In this document: positions 52,709 through 60,578 of the stretch, in pieces
How the letters are laid out: every line of letters begins with the position of its first letter
Numbering within the stretch: the stretch's first letter is position 1
Source: Micromonospora saelicesensis
GTDB taxonomy: Bacteria; Actinomycetota; Actinomycetes; Mycobacteriales; Micromonosporaceae
Reading direction: 5' to 3'
Assembly: GCF_900091575.1 (NCBI RefSeq)
Contig: NZ_FMCR01000001.1
Location: forward strand, 1,178,001 to 1,242,000
DNA: 64,000 nt
The notes under the pieces: generated by a model
The model's database searches: none
What the model was told of the DNA's origin: nothing
What the model saw: only the letters and a program-made list of their open reading frames with translations
Made by a program: the position numbers and the translations under genes

Positions 52709-52783
52709 TCGCACTGTCGCCAAATCGCGGCGTGAACTACCGTCGGGCGGGTCCGCCTACCCCGACCCTCCGGGAGCGAGCAG

Positions 52784-53566
52784 ATGCAAGCCCGCGCCAT
52801 CCTGGCGTCCGTCCTCGCCGTGGCGCTGGTCCTTTCCGGTTGTGCGCAGCCGGAGCGCACCATCGCACCCGCCGGCGCTCCACGGCCGGTGGAATCGACC
52901 ACGCCGCCCACCCCGACACCGCACCCCACCGTCACCAAGCCGGCCAAGCCGCCACTGCGGCCGCTGCCGGCCAAGCTCCCCTCCGGTCTGGGACGCAACA
53001 CCGGTGTACGCCCGGTGGCCCTGACGTTCGACGACGGGCCCAGCCCGGCCTGGACACCAAAGGTGCTCGACCAGCTGAAGGCCGCCAAGGTCACGGCGAC
53101 CTTCTGCGTCGTCGGTCGCGAGGTGCAGCGTCACCCGGAGTTGGTCCGGCGGATCGTCCGGGAGGGACACCAGCTCTGCAACCACAGCTGGCGTCACGAC
53201 CTCGATCTTGCCCGTCGACCTGTCGGCGAGATCCGGGCCGACCTGGACCACACCAACAAGGCCATCCAGAAGGCTGCTCCCGGGGCGAAGGTGTCGTTCT
53301 ACCGGCAGCCCGGCGGCCGGTGGACGTCGGAGGTGCTCGGGGTGGCCAAGGACCTCGGCATGCGTCCGCTGCACTGGTCGGTCGACCCGCAGGACTGGGA
53401 CAAGCCGACCGCGGCCACGATCGGCAAGCGTGTCCACGCCGCCACCCGGCCCGGTGCGATCGTTCTTCTGCACGACGGGGGCGGTAATCGGGCCGCGACA
53501 CTCGCCGCATGCCCGAAGTTGATCGCCGACCTGAAGAAGCGCTTCGGCATCACCCGACTCCGCTAG
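52784..53566 (+). CDS. Polysaccharide deacetylase lipoprotein (NodB domain)
   Basis: A 260-residue extracellular lipoprotein. Lipobox LSGC (Cys20), then a Pro/Thr-rich spacer. NodB motifs: TFDDGP (81-86; Asp83 and Asp84), H134-S-W-R-H138 metal-binding histidines, RQPGG (motif 3) and VLLHDGGGNR (motif 5). Such enzymes de-N-acetylate peptidoglycan or chitin-like polymers at the wall. The gene starts 75 bp after the MerR gene. A GGAG site precedes ATG. Confidence 0.92.
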   Translation: MQARAILASVLAVALVLSGCAQPERTIAPAGAPRPVESTTPPTPTPHPTVTKPAKPPLRPLPAKLPSGLGRNTGVRPVALTFDDGPSPAWTPKVLDQLKAAKVTATFCVVGREVQRHPELVRRIVREGHQLCNHSWRHDLDLARRPVGEIRADLDHTNKAIQKAAPGAKVSFYRQPGGRWTSEVLGVAKDLGMRPLHWSVDPQDWDKPTAATIGKRVHAATRPGAIVLLHDGGGNRAATLAACPKLIADLKKRFGITRLR

Positions 53567-53720
53567 AACCGCCCTGACCTGCGGTTATGGCCCACCCTAA
53601 GCCCTTGCCGACACCGATTTTGTCGACCGACGGAGCATCACGTATGCTTTCCAAGCCTCCGGCGGGGCCGGATGGGAGCAAGTCCGCTTGAAGTTGCGAA
53701 TGTGCAATGATGGCGGGGCC

Positions 53721-53793
53721 GCCCTCATCGTCTAGCGGCCCAGGACGCCGCCCTTTCAAGGCGGTAGCACGGGTTCGAATCCCGTTGGGGGCA
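53721..53793 (+). tRNA. tRNA-Glu (anticodon TTC)
   Basis: 73-nt tRNA. The 7-bp acceptor stem GCCCTCA pairs with TGGGGGC (one G-U). Anticodon stem CCGCC/GGCGG with loop CTTTCAA gives anticodon TTC (53755-53757). T-arm GGGTTCGAATCCC. CCA is not encoded. It is the first of three clustered tRNA genes. Confidence 0.95.
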
Positions 53794-53841
53794 CGACCGG
53801 CGCAAGCCGGAGCAAGGCACGACCGGCGCAAGCCGGAGCAA
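53791..53841 (+). repeat. Tandem 25-bp repeat forming two GNRA hairpins between tRNA-Glu and tRNA-Asp
   Basis: Two identical 25-bp copies (53791-53815 and 53817-53841), one base apart, starting on the last three bases of tRNA-Glu. Each contains CCGGC-GCAA-GCCGG, a 5-bp hairpin with a GCAA tetraloop. Confidence 0.85.
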
Positions 53842-53850
53842 CACAAGCTA

Positions 53851-53924
53851 GGTCCTGTGGAGCAGTTGGAGTGCTCGCCGCCCTGTCAAGGCGGAGGTCG
53901 CGGGTTCAAGTCCCGTCAGGACCG
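53851..53924 (+). tRNA. tRNA-Asp (anticodon GTC)
   Basis: 74-nt tRNA. Acceptor GGTCCTG pairs with CAGGACC. Anticodon loop CTGTCAA gives GTC (53885-53887). T-arm CGGGTTCAAGTCCCG. No encoded CCA. Confidence 0.95.
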
Positions 53925-54023
53925 CAGCGCTGACGCCGCGCCCCGCGCGGCGTTCTGCGTATCGGAGCAGGTCACCTTGCCGCCGGTTCGTCCGGTTGCC
54001 GGGTAACATGAGCCGAGCGACAC

Positions 54024-54097
54024 GGCCAGGTAGCTCAGTTGGTACGAGCGTCCGACTGAAAATCGGAAGGTCGGCGGTTCGACCCCGCCCCTGGCCA
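54024..54097 (+). tRNA. tRNA-Phe (anticodon GAA)
   Basis: 74-nt tRNA. Acceptor GGCCAGG pairs with CCTGGCC. Anticodon stem TCCGA/TCGGA with loop CTGAAAA gives GAA (54058-54060). T-arm GGCGGTTCGACCCCGCC. No encoded CCA. Confidence 0.95.
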
Positions 54098-54558
54098 CAT
54101 AGCCTTTCGCCGGGCTACAGAGGTCCCCGCCAGCGGAAACGCAGGTGGGGATCTTGCTTTTGCGGGTTGCTTTCAGTGACGGCCGCACCCACCACTCTCC
54201 GCGTGGGCTACTCCTGGGCTGTCGCCGACACCTCCCGTCGGCCTGGATGACCAGGCCCGGCCAGCCCGCGTGATCGACCCGGCCGGCCTGCGTGATCAAC
54301 ACGACCTTCTTGAAGTCGCGGTGTCCCAGCAGGCGCAACACCGCGTATTCAAGGAAACCGAGTCGATCATGCCCGGGGTCGCCTTCGCATCGGAGCAGCG
54401 CGGCGGATGTCACGCACGGCGGACGGCGGACGACACCGTGCGCCGGACCTGACGCACCGCGCGGCGGACGTCACCACACGACCGGACGGCGGACGTCACC
54501 GCACGACCGTGCGCCGGACGTGACGCACGGCGCGGCGTCAGTGGTCGCGGCGACGGCG
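54098..54558. other. 461-bp intergenic region after the tRNA cluster
   Basis: No gene supported. It contains the tRNA operon terminator near 54122-54161 and, from about 54400, repeated motifs of GGCGGACGTCACC and CGTGCGCCGGAC type, ending in a 21-bp tandem duplication at 54534-54575. Confidence 0.6.
54122..54161 (+). terminator. Terminator of the tRNA cluster
   Basis: GGTCCCCGCC (54122-54131) pairs with GGTGGGGATC (54144-54153), using two G-U pairs, followed by TTGCTTTT. Confidence 0.7.
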
Positions 54559-54575
54559 TCAGTGGTCGCGGCGAC
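54534..54575. repeat. 21-bp tandem duplication at the 3' end of the low-complexity gene
   Basis: Two identical 21-bp units (54534-54554 and 54555-54575). The second contains the stop codon of the 54559 gene, so the duplication may have moved or preserved its stop. Confidence 0.85.
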
Positions 54576-55758
54576 CCTGCGGGCGATGCTGGGCCACGCT
54601 GCCCTGGATCGCCTCCCACACGCTGCGTCCGGCCTCTCGCAGCGTCTCCCCCGCCTGCTCGGCGAACTGGGCTGCGCTCTGCGCTGCGGCCTGTGCCGCG
54701 CCCGGGAGACCACCGTCGCCATCCCTGGACGGGGTTGGACCGGACGCAGCCGACTGGCCGGGCTTGTTGCCGGTCTTCCCGGCCGCCGGCCCCGCCGATC
54801 CCTCGGGGCGTTGCTGGTCCCGGCCCGCCGCCGCTGGGTGCTCTCCGTCACCCGCGCCTTCGGGCCGCTCTCCACCGGCGTGACGCGACCCCTCGGACCG
54901 CCGGCCTTCCGGGCGGTTGCCACCTGGCGCGCCGCCCTCCGGCTCACGGCCCTCCGGCTGCCGTCCACCTGGCTGCTGGCCCTGCGGCTGCTGGCCCTGC
55001 CCATGCGGCCCCTCAGGACCCTGGCGCTCCGGCTGTTGGCCCTGCGCATGCTGGCGCTCCGGCTGTTGGCCCTGCGCATGCGCCTGGTCGGCCGACCCTG
55101 GGCCACCGGCTCGCGGCCCAGGGCCGCCGGCACCCGGTCCCGAGGCGCCCGGCCCCGCCCCGGACCCACCCGCCTCCGGCCGATCAGAACCCAGACGACC
55201 AGGGCCGAGCTGATCGGGACCCGGCCGGCCGGACCCCGACGGCCGACCCGGACCCGGCCGGTCGGAACGCAGCCGGTCGCGGTCGGCCACCGGGCTGGCC
55301 GCGCCGACCTGCTGGCCCGGCTCGTCGCGTACGTCGTCCAAGCGTCGACTCGACGCCTTGACCTCCGCTGCGCCCGCGGCCAACTGCTGGGTGCTGCGGT
55401 TCACGTCGTCGACGGCGGTGCCGGCCGTGCGCGCGAGCGCCTCGATGATGTGTGGGTTGTGGTCGAGCGTGTCGAGCGCGCGGCCCAGGATCCTGGTCAG
55501 CTGCTCCAACCGCACCCGCAGCTGCGCCTCGGCGTTCACCCCGTCGATGTTCAACTCGCCACCGTTGAGGTGCACCCGTACGCCGGCGTCGACCTGGAGC
55601 AGGTTGGCCACCCGGGCCCGCAGCGACAGGTCGGCCTCCAGACCGTCGACCGCCAGTCGGATGGAGTCGACGGAGACCTTCGGAATGTCGAGCAGGACGT
55701 CCGGGTTCCCGCTGTCGACGTCCCGGTCCGGCTCCCGCTGCTGCCCGCTCTCGCTCAT
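54559..55758 (-). CDS. Low-complexity Gly/Pro/Gln-rich hypothetical protein
   Basis: A 399-residue protein. The N-terminal 150 residues are ordered, with heptad-like hydrophobic spacing (VSVDSIRLAVDGLEADLSLRARVANLLQVDAGVRVHLNGGELNIDGV, then RVRLEQLTRILGRALDTLD), suggesting a helical assembly domain. Residues about 190-350 are Gly/Pro/Gln/Arg-rich, including repeated HAQGQQPERQ units, followed by an Ala/Gln helix (AAQAAAQSAAQFAEQAGETLREAGRSVWEAIQGS). No signal peptide or membrane segment. I do not recognise the function. ATG 55758 has GGGAG upstream. Confidence 0.7.
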   Translation of the reverse strand: MSESGQQREPDRDVDSGNPDVLLDIPKVSVDSIRLAVDGLEADLSLRARVANLLQVDAGVRVHLNGGELNIDGVNAEAQLRVRLEQLTRILGRALDTLDHNPHIIEALARTAGTAVDDVNRSTQQLAAGAAEVKASSRRLDDVRDEPGQQVGAASPVADRDRLRSDRPGPGRPSGSGRPGPDQLGPGRLGSDRPEAGGSGAGPGASGPGAGGPGPRAGGPGSADQAHAQGQQPERQHAQGQQPERQGPEGPHGQGQQPQGQQPGGRQPEGREPEGGAPGGNRPEGRRSEGSRHAGGERPEGAGDGEHPAAAGRDQQRPEGSAGPAAGKTGNKPGQSAASGPTPSRDGDGGLPGAAQAAAQSAAQFAEQAGETLREAGRSVWEAIQGSVAQHRPQGRRDH

Positions 55759-55924
55759 GTTCTCCCGCCCCACCTGCACACAAGCCCGGTCGTCCGGGCC
55801 GTCGGGCGCGGTTACCCGCTTTCCGGCGGGCCATCCCGTCCGTGACGACCCGACGACCCTCTGTCTGGAACCGGGCACCGCGCGAAGCTGCACACCGAGG
55901 CATCAGCCGGTATGGTCCGGGCCT

Positions 55925-56452
55925 ATGGGACAGGAATTGACTGATCCGGCCGACATCCGGCAGGACGCCGGCCAGTTCTCTCTCCGGTGCAGCCTTCTCG
56001 TCCCGGGCTCCGCCGAGCACGCGTTCACGGTCTTCACCGACGAGCTGACCGACTGGTGGGTCACCGAATACACCTGGTCCGGCCCGGACGCGCTGGCCGA
56101 GCTGGGCATGGAGCCTCGGGCCGGCGGCATGCTCTACGAGATCGGCCCGTACGGTTTCCGCGCCGACTGGGGCCGGGTGCTCACCTGGGATCCGCCTCGC
56201 CGGCTGGTCTTCGTCTGGCAGATCGGCCCCGACCGGGCGCCGGTGCCGGACCCGGCCCGCGCGAGCGAGGTCGAGGTGCTGTTCCACGCCGAGGGGCCGG
56301 AGCGCACCCGGGTCGACCTGGAGCACCGGCACTTCGACCGGCACGGCGAGGCTGCCGAGGGTTACCGCAAGGCGCTCACGGCCGGTTGGCACGAGCTGCT
56401 CACCCGCTACGTCGCCACGGTGTCGCGCCACCGCCCCAGCACGCCGGCCTGA
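55925..56452 (+). CDS. SRPBCC/AHSA1-like START-fold protein
   Basis: A 175-residue protein of the AHSA1-like lipid-binding START superfamily. VPGSAEHAFTVFTDELTDWW is the opening strand-helix, with GGMLYEIGPYGFRADWGRVLTWDPPRRLVFVWQIG and TRVDLEHRHFDRHGE completing the fold. Members act as activators or bind small hydrophobic ligands; the ligand is unknown. It is divergent from the low-complexity gene and convergent with the DUF2786 gene. Confidence 0.85.
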   Translation: MGQELTDPADIRQDAGQFSLRCSLLVPGSAEHAFTVFTDELTDWWVTEYTWSGPDALAELGMEPRAGGMLYEIGPYGFRADWGRVLTWDPPRRLVFVWQIGPDRAPVPDPARASEVEVLFHAEGPERTRVDLEHRHFDRHGEAAEGYRKALTAGWHELLTRYVATVSRHRPSTPA

Positions 56453-56492
56453 CGGCCCACCGGGTCACCAGCCGACGGCCCACCGGGTCACC
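56451..56492. repeat. Short direct repeat at the 3' ends of two convergent genes
   Basis: A 19-bp sequence GACGGCCCACCGGGTCACC occurs at 56451-56469 and 56474-56492, across the stop codons of the SRPBCC gene and the DUF2786 gene. Confidence 0.7.
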
Positions 56493-57192
56493 GGCCGAGC
56501 CGACGACCGGCAGCGGCGCCGCCGAGGTCCCGACCACCAAGGTTCGCGCGTTGGCCGGCCTCCGCCCCCGAACCGAAGCCGGTGCCGCCCAACCGACGTG
56601 GCGGTGCGGTACGCAGCCGCGGGTACTCCTCGGTGAGCCGGCGCTGAACCCGGTCGGACCGGTCGGCCAGCACCAGCGCCATCGACGGTGTGCCCGACTC
56701 GCTGGCCGCCGCCGACTCGGCCGCCCAGAGTCGCCCTCCGACCACCTCCGCGAAGCCGGCCAGCCAGGAGCGGCGGAAGGCGGCGGGGTGGTCGTCCGCG
56801 GGTACCTCGGTGGCGGCCAGGCCGTGCGCCGCCTGCACGAGCAGTGAGGTGAAGAGCAGGTCGACCCGTTCCAGGTCACTGGCGAAGCCGAAGAGGTGCA
56901 GGGCGAAGCCGTTGCCCTGCCGACGGCGTACGCAGCGGCAGCGCAGCGGCTCGGCCACCGCGGCGAGCAGGCCGACCTTGTCGCGGGCGTACGGGGCGAC
57001 GACGTCCAGCACTCGATCGCCAACCGGGTCGGTGGTCGGGTCCCGGGCGGCGAGCAGCGCCCGGTCGACGCCGTAGCGGGCGATCAACTCGGTCGCCTTG
57101 GCGGTGAACGCGGCGGACTCAGCCGGCGTGCAGGCCGGGTCCTCGGCCTGGGCCAACAGCTTGCGCACCTTGCTGAGCATGGCCTCGGACAT
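56488..57192 (-). CDS. DUF2786-domain protein
   Basis: A 234-residue protein. The N-terminus (MLSKVRKLLAQAEDPACTPAESAAFTAKATELIARYGVDRALL) is the DUF2786 signature: KV..LLA.A....T..EA..A..KA..L. The remaining part is alpha-helical with a conserved LFGFASDLERVDLLFTSLLVQA segment and a Gly-rich tail. The family function is not established. The ATG at 57192 is preferred over 57225. Confidence 0.85.
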   Translation of the reverse strand: MSEAMLSKVRKLLAQAEDPACTPAESAAFTAKATELIARYGVDRALLAARDPTTDPVGDRVLDVVAPYARDKVGLLAAVAEPLRCRCVRRRQGNGFALHLFGFASDLERVDLLFTSLLVQAAHGLAATEVPADDHPAAFRRSWLAGFAEVVGGRLWAAESAAASESGTPSMALVLADRSDRVQRRLTEEYPRLRTAPPRRLGGTGFGSGAEAGQRANLGGRDLGGAAAGRRLGR

Positions 57193-57247
57193 GCCTACAG
57201 AGCTACCACACGGGCCGGACATCATCGGGGCCGCGCGGCAATCAATC

Positions 57248-57257
57248 GATACGTATC
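57248..57257. promoter_or_regulatory. Palindrome GATACGTATC before the small secreted protein gene
   Basis: A perfect 10-bp palindrome in the divergent region between the DUF2786 gene and the secreted-protein gene. It is AT-richer than its surroundings and could be a promoter element or operator. Confidence 0.3.
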
Positions 57258-57321
57258 ATCGTCACGGCCAGATGATCAGTCCGATACGGACGGTCAGCCA
57301 ACTGTTTGGAGGAACGAACGG

Positions 57322-57762
57322 ATGCCATCCCCGACCGCTCGTCTGCTCGCCGTCGCCACGGCCGCCGCACTGCTCTCCGTCGGCACGCCCGCGCAGGCGG
57401 AGCCGACCACACCGACCACGCCGGTCAGCTCCGGGCCGAACGCGTTCGCCCCGCTCGCCACCTGTTACGGCGGGGCGGTCCGGTCGTACTTCGAGACCGG
57501 CCGCTACGGCGGCTCGGCCGGCCAGTACCGCACCACGACACGCTGTCGCGACATCAACGTGCGCAACGCGAGCGTGTACGCCACCGAGGCGTGCGTGATC
57601 TTCGTCGACAAGACGAGCGCCTGCAACTACTGGACCTACCTGCCGGCCAACTCGGGCTGGATCACGGTGGCGACCAACGTCCGGGACGGCGTCAACTTCC
57701 GGGTCCGCTTCGAGAACCTGCGGTACGAGTACGAACCGCTGATCGCGTACCACGCGTTCTGA
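57322..57762 (+). CDS. Small secreted protein of unknown function
   Basis: A 146-residue exported protein. Signal peptide (residues 1 to about 26, ending AQA), then a PTTPTTPVSSGPN spacer and a compact domain with four Cys (TCYGG, TRCRD, EACVIF, SACNYW) that could form two disulfides. GGAGGA ribosome site. No family recognised. A strong hairpin terminator follows. Confidence 0.8.
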   Translation: MPSPTARLLAVATAAALLSVGTPAQAEPTTPTTPVSSGPNAFAPLATCYGGAVRSYFETGRYGGSAGQYRTTTRCRDINVRNASVYATEACVIFVDKTSACNYWTYLPANSGWITVATNVRDGVNFRVRFENLRYEYEPLIAYHAF

Positions 57763-57774
57763 CCGGCCCCGCCC

Positions 57775-57811
57775 GGTCGCGGCGTCCGCCCCCCCGACGG
57801 ACGCCGCGACC
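57775..57811. terminator. Strong hairpin between convergent genes
   Basis: A perfect 14-bp stem (57775-57788 with 57798-57811) with a 9-base loop, between the secreted-protein gene and the convergent 57822 gene. Confidence 0.75.
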
Positions 57812-57821
57812 CGGCTGCGCG

Positions 57822-58211
57822 TCACCCGGCGCGGCTGCGCAGGGTGGCGATCGTCGAGCCGGCGAGTGTGAGCAGGCAGTCGGGGAGCAGCCCGTCGGCG
57901 GCCGCCGCGCCGAACAGCGCCTCCCCGGTCGGCTCGTCCCGATTCGCGTACGCGCTGACGAAGCGGGCGACCCAGCGGGTGTCGTACCCGGCCTGATCGA
58001 TTCCCGGAAAGTCGAGCGCCGCCCCGCTGGCCGCCGGGGCGTCACCGAGCATTGTCGCGGCCAGGCACCAGGCGACGCCGTACGCGCCGTCCAGGCCGGC
58101 CCGGTCGACGACCGCGTCGAACGCTCCCACCACCGCGTCTCCATCGCCGGTCAGCGCCGAACGGAGCACGGCGGCCGCGTCATCGAACGTCTGCTGTGGT
58201 AGGTCGGTCAC
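57822..58211 (-). CDS. Hypothetical protein
   Basis: A 129-residue mostly helical, acidic protein (DDAAAVLRSALTGDGDAVVGAFDAVVDRAGLDGAYGVAWCLAATMLGD). No signal, membrane segment or known motif. GTG start at 58211; the frame stays open to 58271. It is divergent from the permuted binding-protein gene. No recognised family. Confidence 0.6.
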   Translation of the reverse strand: MTDLPQQTFDDAAAVLRSALTGDGDAVVGAFDAVVDRAGLDGAYGVAWCLAATMLGDAPAASGAALDFPGIDQAGYDTRWVARFVSAYANRDEPTGEALFGAAAADGLLPDCLLTLAGSTIATLRSRAG

Positions 58212-58367
58212 GCAGCGCACAGTAGGACCGGTGGTCAAGCGGCTCCCGCAACCGTCACTGTCCGTGTTCAACGCGAGCTACCTGCGCATTACGCCACCTC
58301 CACGGTCCCGCCGCCGGCCTCGGCACGCTAATGTGCGCAGCGGACCTTCGCCGGAGGAAGGACGACC

Positions 58368-59711
58368 ATGTTCGTATCACGCCGCTCGCGGGTAGCCACA
58401 CTGGCTGCCTGCGCGACGATCCTGCTCGCCACAAGCGCTTGCGGGGAAGACAAGCCCGAAGAGGCCAGCGCCCAACAGGTGCGCCTCTACGGCACGGACG
58501 GCAACATGCTCAACTCCTATCCTGCGGAGTTGAAGGAACGGGCGAGTCTCGTCGACGGGATGAAGGGCACCACGCCCCTCGTTCCGCTGCCGGACGACTT
58601 CAAGAGCCGGCTACGGGCCGTCAATCCGGCGCTGACCGACTACCTGTACTCCGCCGAGACGTACGACGCGGTGGTGATCGCCGTGCTCGCCGCTCAACTG
58701 GCCGGAAGCACCGACCCGGCTGCCATCGCGAAGCAGATCGTCGCCGTGACCAACGACGGGCAGCGCTGCGAGGACCCGGCGAGCTGTCTCGCGCTGGCCC
58801 GCAACGGGCAGGACATCGAATACCGCGGCGTCTCGCTGACCCGGGCGGGCTTCACCGACAAGGGTGAGCCGGCCACCGCGAGCTACGCCACGCTGACCTT
58901 CGACGGGCAGCAGATCAACGACGGTAAGACCGAGTTCGTCGGCGCGGGCATCGAGTCGGCGGCGAGCACCAAGACGCCGCCGAAGCCGAAGAAGCAGCGC
59001 CCGGGTGGCAACACCGACCAGGAGCCGCTGGTCCTCGGCGGCCTGCTGCCGAAGACCGGTGACCTCGCGATCGCCTACCCGCCGATGGCCGCCGGTGCCG
59101 CGCTGGCGATCAAGGAGATCAACGCCGCCAGCGGCGCACTGGGCAAGCCGGTGACGTGGCTGGACGGCGACGACGGCACCAACCCGGCAGTGGCCAAGGC
59201 CACGGTGGCCAAGCACGTGACGGACGGCGTCAGCGTGATCATCGGCGCGGGCGGTTCGGGCATCTCCCGGGCGGTGCTGCCGGACGTGGTGCAGGCCGGG
59301 AAAATCCTCTTCTCCCCGTCGAACACCGACAGCAGCCTGACCGACGTGGAGGACGGGGGCCTCTACTTCCGTACCGCCCCGCCGGACAGCCTCCAGGGCC
59401 GGGCGCTGGCCGACGTGATCCTCCGCGACGGGTCACAGAAGATCGTCATCGTCGCCCGCAAGGACTCCTACGGTGAGGGCCTCCAGGGCACCGTTCGCGA
59501 CGAGCTGGAGAAGGCCGGTATCGCCAACGACCGGCTCAAGCTGTTGACGTACGAGCCGCCGGCCGACGCGAAGGCCGCTCCGGTCGACTTCAGCGGCGGC
59601 GCGAAGCAGATCAAGGAATTCGGCGCGGACGCCGTACTGATCATCGGTTTCGGTGAGTCCGCCCAGGTGATCCGCGGCCTGGCCGACGCCGGGGTGCAGA
59701 TCCGGCAGTAG
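58368..59711 (+). CDS. Periplasmic-binding lipoprotein with circularly permuted lobes
   Basis: A 447-residue lipoprotein (lipobox ATSAC, Cys25). The mature chain has its halves in reversed order. Residues about 38-198 match the C-terminal lobe of Leu/Ile/Val-type binding proteins (LYGTDGNMLNSYPAEL, GMKGTTPLVPLPDDFKSRLR, TDYLYSAETYDAVVIAVLAAQLAGS, CEDPASCLALARNGQDIEY). A Pro/Lys-rich linker (about 199-218) follows. Residues 219-447 match the N-terminal lobe (LGGLLPKTGDLAIAYPPMAAGAALAIKEINAA, VSVIIGAGGSGISRAVLPDV, LYFRTAPPDSLQGRALADVIL, ADAVLIIGFGESAQVIRGLADAG). The chain ends where the canonical protein would pass into the second lobe. Ligand likely an amino acid or small organic acid. No transporter genes adjoin. 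A terminator follows. Confidence 0.88.
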   Translation: MFVSRRSRVATLAACATILLATSACGEDKPEEASAQQVRLYGTDGNMLNSYPAELKERASLVDGMKGTTPLVPLPDDFKSRLRAVNPALTDYLYSAETYDAVVIAVLAAQLAGSTDPAAIAKQIVAVTNDGQRCEDPASCLALARNGQDIEYRGVSLTRAGFTDKGEPATASYATLTFDGQQINDGKTEFVGAGIESAASTKTPPKPKKQRPGGNTDQEPLVLGGLLPKTGDLAIAYPPMAAGAALAIKEINAASGALGKPVTWLDGDDGTNPAVAKATVAKHVTDGVSVIIGAGGSGISRAVLPDVVQAGKILFSPSNTDSSLTDVEDGGLYFRTAPPDSLQGRALADVILRDGSQKIVIVARKDSYGEGLQGTVRDELEKAGIANDRLKLLTYEPPADAKAAPVDFSGGAKQIKEFGADAVLIIGFGESAQVIRGLADAGVQIRQ

Positions 59712-59730
59712 GTAGGACCCGAAACACACG

Positions 59731-59763
59731 ACGGCCGCACCGGCTTCCCGCCGGTGCGGCCGT
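59731..59763. terminator. Bidirectional terminator between convergent genes
   Basis: ACGGCCGCACCGGC (59731-59744) pairs perfectly with GCCGGTGCGGCCGT (59750-59763) across TTCCC, then TTCT on the plus strand. It lies 20 bases after the binding-protein stop and before the hydratase stop. Confidence 0.85.
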
Positions 59764-59778
59764 TTCTGGTACGCGGGG

Positions 59779-60522
59779 TCAGCGCGGCCGGCGACGCTCC
59801 AGGAACTCGGTCATCCGGCGGTGCTTCTCGTCGTCCTCGAAGAGCACCGCCTGGCTGACCAGGTCGAGATGCGGGTGCGCGGCGGCGGGCGCGTCCACCG
59901 CCAGCTTGGTCAGCCGCACCGCCAACGGTGAGCCCAGGGCGATCTCGTCCAGCAACGCGTGCGCCACCGTCAGCAGCTCGCCCGGCTCGTCCACCACCCG
60001 GTTCACCAGGCCGATCCGCAGTGCCTCCGCGGCGTCCACTCGCCGGCCGGTGAAGAGCAGCTCCTTGGCCCGGCCCTCGCCGATCAGGGCGGGCAGCCGG
60101 TGGGTCGCGCCGGCGCCGGCCAGGATGCCCAACCGCACCTCCGGTTGCCCGAAGACCGCCCGCGCCGTGCACACCCGCAGATCGCAGGCGTACGCCAGCT
60201 CCGCGCCACCGCCCAACGCCGGGCCGTCGACGGCCGCCACGGTCGGCATCGGCAGCGCCCGGATGCGGGCGAAGGCGGCCGAGTTGATCGCGGCGAGGGC
60301 GTCCGTGCGACCCCGTTCGCGGAGCTGGCCGATGTCGGCGCCACCGGCGAAGATGCCCGCCGCGCCGCCGGTGAGCAGCAGCAGGCGCGGGCGCGCCTCC
60401 AGCTCGGCGCAGACCTGGTGCAGCTCGGCGATCAGGTCGGCGTCGATGGCGTTGCGCTTCTCCGGCCGGTCCAGGGTGACCACCAGCCGGTCCGGCCGCT
60501 CCTCGATCCGCAACCCGCTCAC
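59779..60522 (-). CDS. Enoyl-CoA hydratase/isomerase family protein
   Basis: A 247-residue crotonase-fold enzyme. IFAGGADIGQLRERG forms the CoA/oxyanion loop; VDGPALGGGAELAYACDLRV carries the GG pair; FGQPEVRLGILAGAGATHRLPALIG includes the usual E(V/L) and G positions. Active-site acids appear: Glu in FGQPEV is conserved as in hydratases. GTG start. It lies after the 3-hydroxyacyl-CoA dehydrogenase gene on the same strand with the stop-anchored repeat between, so the two probably form a fatty-acid or aromatic beta-oxidation pair. Confidence 0.88.
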   Translation of the reverse strand: MSGLRIEERPDRLVVTLDRPEKRNAIDADLIAELHQVCAELEARPRLLLLTGGAAGIFAGGADIGQLRERGRTDALAAINSAAFARIRALPMPTVAAVDGPALGGGAELAYACDLRVCTARAVFGQPEVRLGILAGAGATHRLPALIGEGRAKELLFTGRRVDAAEALRIGLVNRVVDEPGELLTVAHALLDEIALGSPLAVRLTKLAVDAPAAAHPHLDLVSQAVLFEDDEKHRRMTEFLERRRPR

Positions 60523-60532
60523 TGTGCCGACC

Positions 60533-60578
60533 TTTCGTCCGCGACTGCGAGGCTCGCAAGCTCACTCCCCGCGCTCAC
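60533..60578 (-). repeat. Stop-codon-anchored intergenic repeat, copy 2
   Basis: Reading the minus strand from 60578, GTGAGCGCGGGGAG contains the TGA stop of the 60575 gene. It ends CGCAGTCGCGGACGAAAGG, as in copy 1 at 23672-23721. The middle is about 4 bases shorter. Both copies occupy the space between two co-oriented genes. Confidence 0.6.

Noticed and set aside
53721..54097. Possible integrative element at the tRNA cluster
   Set aside because: No integrase or flanking copy of a tRNA 3' end was found; the 25-bp duplication only includes the last three bases of tRNA-Glu and is adjacent, not distant.
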